Positions 5,450 through 6,453 of a stretch of DNA of 6,453 nucleotides are shown piece by piece. Each line of letters opens with the position of its first letter. Position 1 is the stretch's first letter. The position numbers were made by a program, and so were the translations under genes. A model generated the notes under the pieces. The model did no database searches, was not told where the DNA came from, and saw only the letters and a list, made by a program, of their open reading frames with translations. Origin of the DNA: Nitrososphaera sp. (GTDB lineage: Archaea > Thermoproteota > Nitrososphaeria > Nitrososphaerales > Nitrososphaeraceae); assembly GCA_025935445.1 (NCBI GenBank), contig JAICVG010000066.1, forward strand, positions 1 through 6,453. The letters are read 5' to 3'.

Positions 5450-6453
5450 ATGAGAGCGTCCTCTTCCTTGTTGGCTTCATCAGGAATGGCCATAGGGGTG
5501 ACTGCAATAGCAATAGCTGTCATGCTTTTGGCTTCCAATTTCACGCTAATTAACGCACAACCACAACAGGTGACCAGCCAACCTGGAGAAATTGAGAATG
5601 GAACAACAACATTTCAAAGCACAAGTGACAGCTTCAGCATACAGGTTCCAAGTGGCTGGATAATTCAGGATGTAGATAATGCAGGCCCTGCACAGTTAGA
5701 AGAAGTAAGACAAGGATATGGAATACTTGTGCAACTCTGCCCGGAGGAACAACAAGGAGCGGCAGCAGCTGCTTCCAATGCTAGTGGCGGCAGCACAAAC
5801 ACCATTAGTAATATCAACGCTAGCAGATGTCAAGGAGCTCAAGAAGTCATACACATTATTCGGTATCCTGATTTAGACACTAGACTATCGGCTAATAATG
5901 TTACTACTACCAACAACAATCTGACAACAACTGACAATATTCTAACTTACCATCTGCAAAAGCTTCAGGAAGTTGGCTATAGGAGCATGCAGATTGTAAA
6001 TAGTACAGATATGACATCAAACCTTAGAGATCCACAGACAAACGAAACAATAACAACAGTGCCAGGCAAGCTTGTAGAAATGACATATAGCACTAACTTT
6101 GCTCCCAATGAAATAAAGAGAGGGTATTTCATTTTAACTGCTACAAATTCAACAGTCCCGAACGTAGGGACGACAAAGGGGTATGGTGTCTTTTATGAAG
6201 GTAATTCTACGACCACCACTACTCCAGCAGAAATAACAACTGCAGCTGCAAGTTTACCACTACCGCCACAGGTCGGGCAGGTATTTGATTCGTTTGAGCT
6301 AATAGCAGCACCAGGAGTAGTACAAGCATTAGCAGAAACAGCTGAAGGCGGAGACGATGAAGATGACGACAATGGAGCAGACGATGAAGATGACGACAAT
6401 GGAGCAGACGATGACGATGAAGATGACGACAATGGAGCAGACGATGACGATGA
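5450..6453 (+). CDS. Secreted PsbP-like protein with acidic repeat tail (3' end outside the window)
   Basis: The reading frame is open from the ATG at 5450 to the window edge (334 complete codons, no stop). Residues 1-36 form a signal peptide: short polar N-region, hydrophobic core (about 13-29), likely cleavage at INA/QPQQ. Residues 54-285 look like a PsbP-type domain: it opens with TFQSTSDSFSIQVPSGWII, and QVGQVFDSFEL near the end is typical. Such exported PsbP-like proteins are common in Nitrososphaera-type archaea; their function is unknown. Two cysteines (97 and 127) could form a disulfide around an Ala/Ser/Asn-rich loop. The mature part has nine N-X-S/T sequons, suggesting dense N-glycosylation at the cell surface. 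From residue 302 the chain is Asp/Glu/Asn/Gly/Ala acidic repeats running off the edge. A membrane or S-layer anchor may follow; none is visible. Confidence 0.7.
   Translation, partial: MRASSSLLASSGMAIGVTAIAIAVMLLASNFTLINAQPQQVTSQPGEIENGTTTFQSTSDSFSIQVPSGWIIQDVDNAGPAQLEEVRQGYGILVQLCPEEQQGAAAAASNASGGSTNTISNINASRCQGAQEVIHIIRYPDLDTRLSANNVTTTNNNLTTTDNILTYHLQKLQEVGYRSMQIVNSTDMTSNLRDPQTNETITTVPGKLVEMTYSTNFAPNEIKRGYFILTATNSTVPNVGTTKGYGVFYEGNSTTTTTPAEITTAAASLPLPPQVGQVFDSFELIAAPGVVQALAETAEGGDDEDDDNGADDEDDDNGADDDDEDDDNGADDDD
6353..6453 (+). repeat. In-frame acidic tandem repeats (DDEDDDNGA type)
   Basis: Two identical 27-bp units (6353-6379, 6380-6406) encode DDEDDDNGA. A 33-bp variant with an extra Asp pair (6407-6439) follows, then the start of a fourth unit cut by the window edge (6440-6453). 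Nucleotide identity between units is complete apart from the GACGAT insertion, so the duplications are recent or kept homogenised. Confidence 0.93.

Noticed and set aside
6193..6432. Minus-strand ORF rich in serine runs opposite the acidic repeats
   Set aside because: It is the antisense of GAC/GAT repeats in the secreted-protein gene; the poly-Ser is a by-product of the repeat, and no promoter or known domain supports it.
6353..6453. CRISPR-like array
   Set aside because: Units are contiguous, in frame and coding, with no spacers.

Overview
The window looks like chromosomal DNA of an archaeon, most likely an ammonia-oxidising thaumarchaeon of the Nitrososphaerales type. Four things point there: (i) archaeal/eukaryal-type ribosomal proteins L44e and S27e; (ii) CobY, the archaeal type of adenosylcobinamide-phosphate guanylyltransferase, in place of bacterial CobU; (iii) TATA-like boxes about 25-30 nt upstream of start codons, which suggests leaderless mRNAs; (iv) a secreted, sequon-rich PsbP-like protein with an acidic Asp/Asn tail. 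The lineage is inferred from gene content; no marker such as 16S rRNA or amoA is present.

Layout. Positions 1-300 are AT-rich, non-coding leader DNA with a 14-bp perfect palindrome and a TATA-like box placed for a leaderless start at 301. Positions 301-4570 (+) hold a very compact five-gene cobalamin operon: cobD, cobQ/cbiP, cbiB, cobS, cobY. Every junction is an overlap or has zero spacing, and two genes probably start with TTG. Positions 4559-5042 (-) hold rpl44e followed by rps27e, convergent with the operon; rps27e and cobY overlap tail to tail by 12 bp. Positions 5043-5174 form a divergent promoter region. Positions 5175-5312 (+) encode a 45-residue single-span membrane protein. From 5450 (+) a secreted PsbP-like protein runs off the right edge of the window.

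How the genes work together. CobQ amidates the corrin ring to give adenosylcobyric acid. CobD makes (R)-1-aminopropan-2-ol O-phosphate from L-threonine phosphate. CbiB joins the two, giving adenosylcobinamide phosphate. CobY activates this with GTP to adenosylcobinamide-GDP, and CobS attaches the lower-ligand nucleotide. The operon is therefore the late, nucleotide-loop-assembly branch of B12 synthesis. Corrin-ring genes, the adenosyltransferase, lower-ligand activation and the final phosphatase are not in the window.

Most notable points: CobQ lacks its whole C-terminal glutamine amidotransferase domain; CobY carries a (CAA)6CAG-encoded polyglutamine insertion in its nucleotide-binding loop; a small leaderless membrane-protein gene sits between the ribosomal pair and the surface protein; and the surface protein ends in acidic tandem repeats. 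I see no mobile element, CRISPR array, rRNA or tRNA. I found no clearly new multi-gene system.
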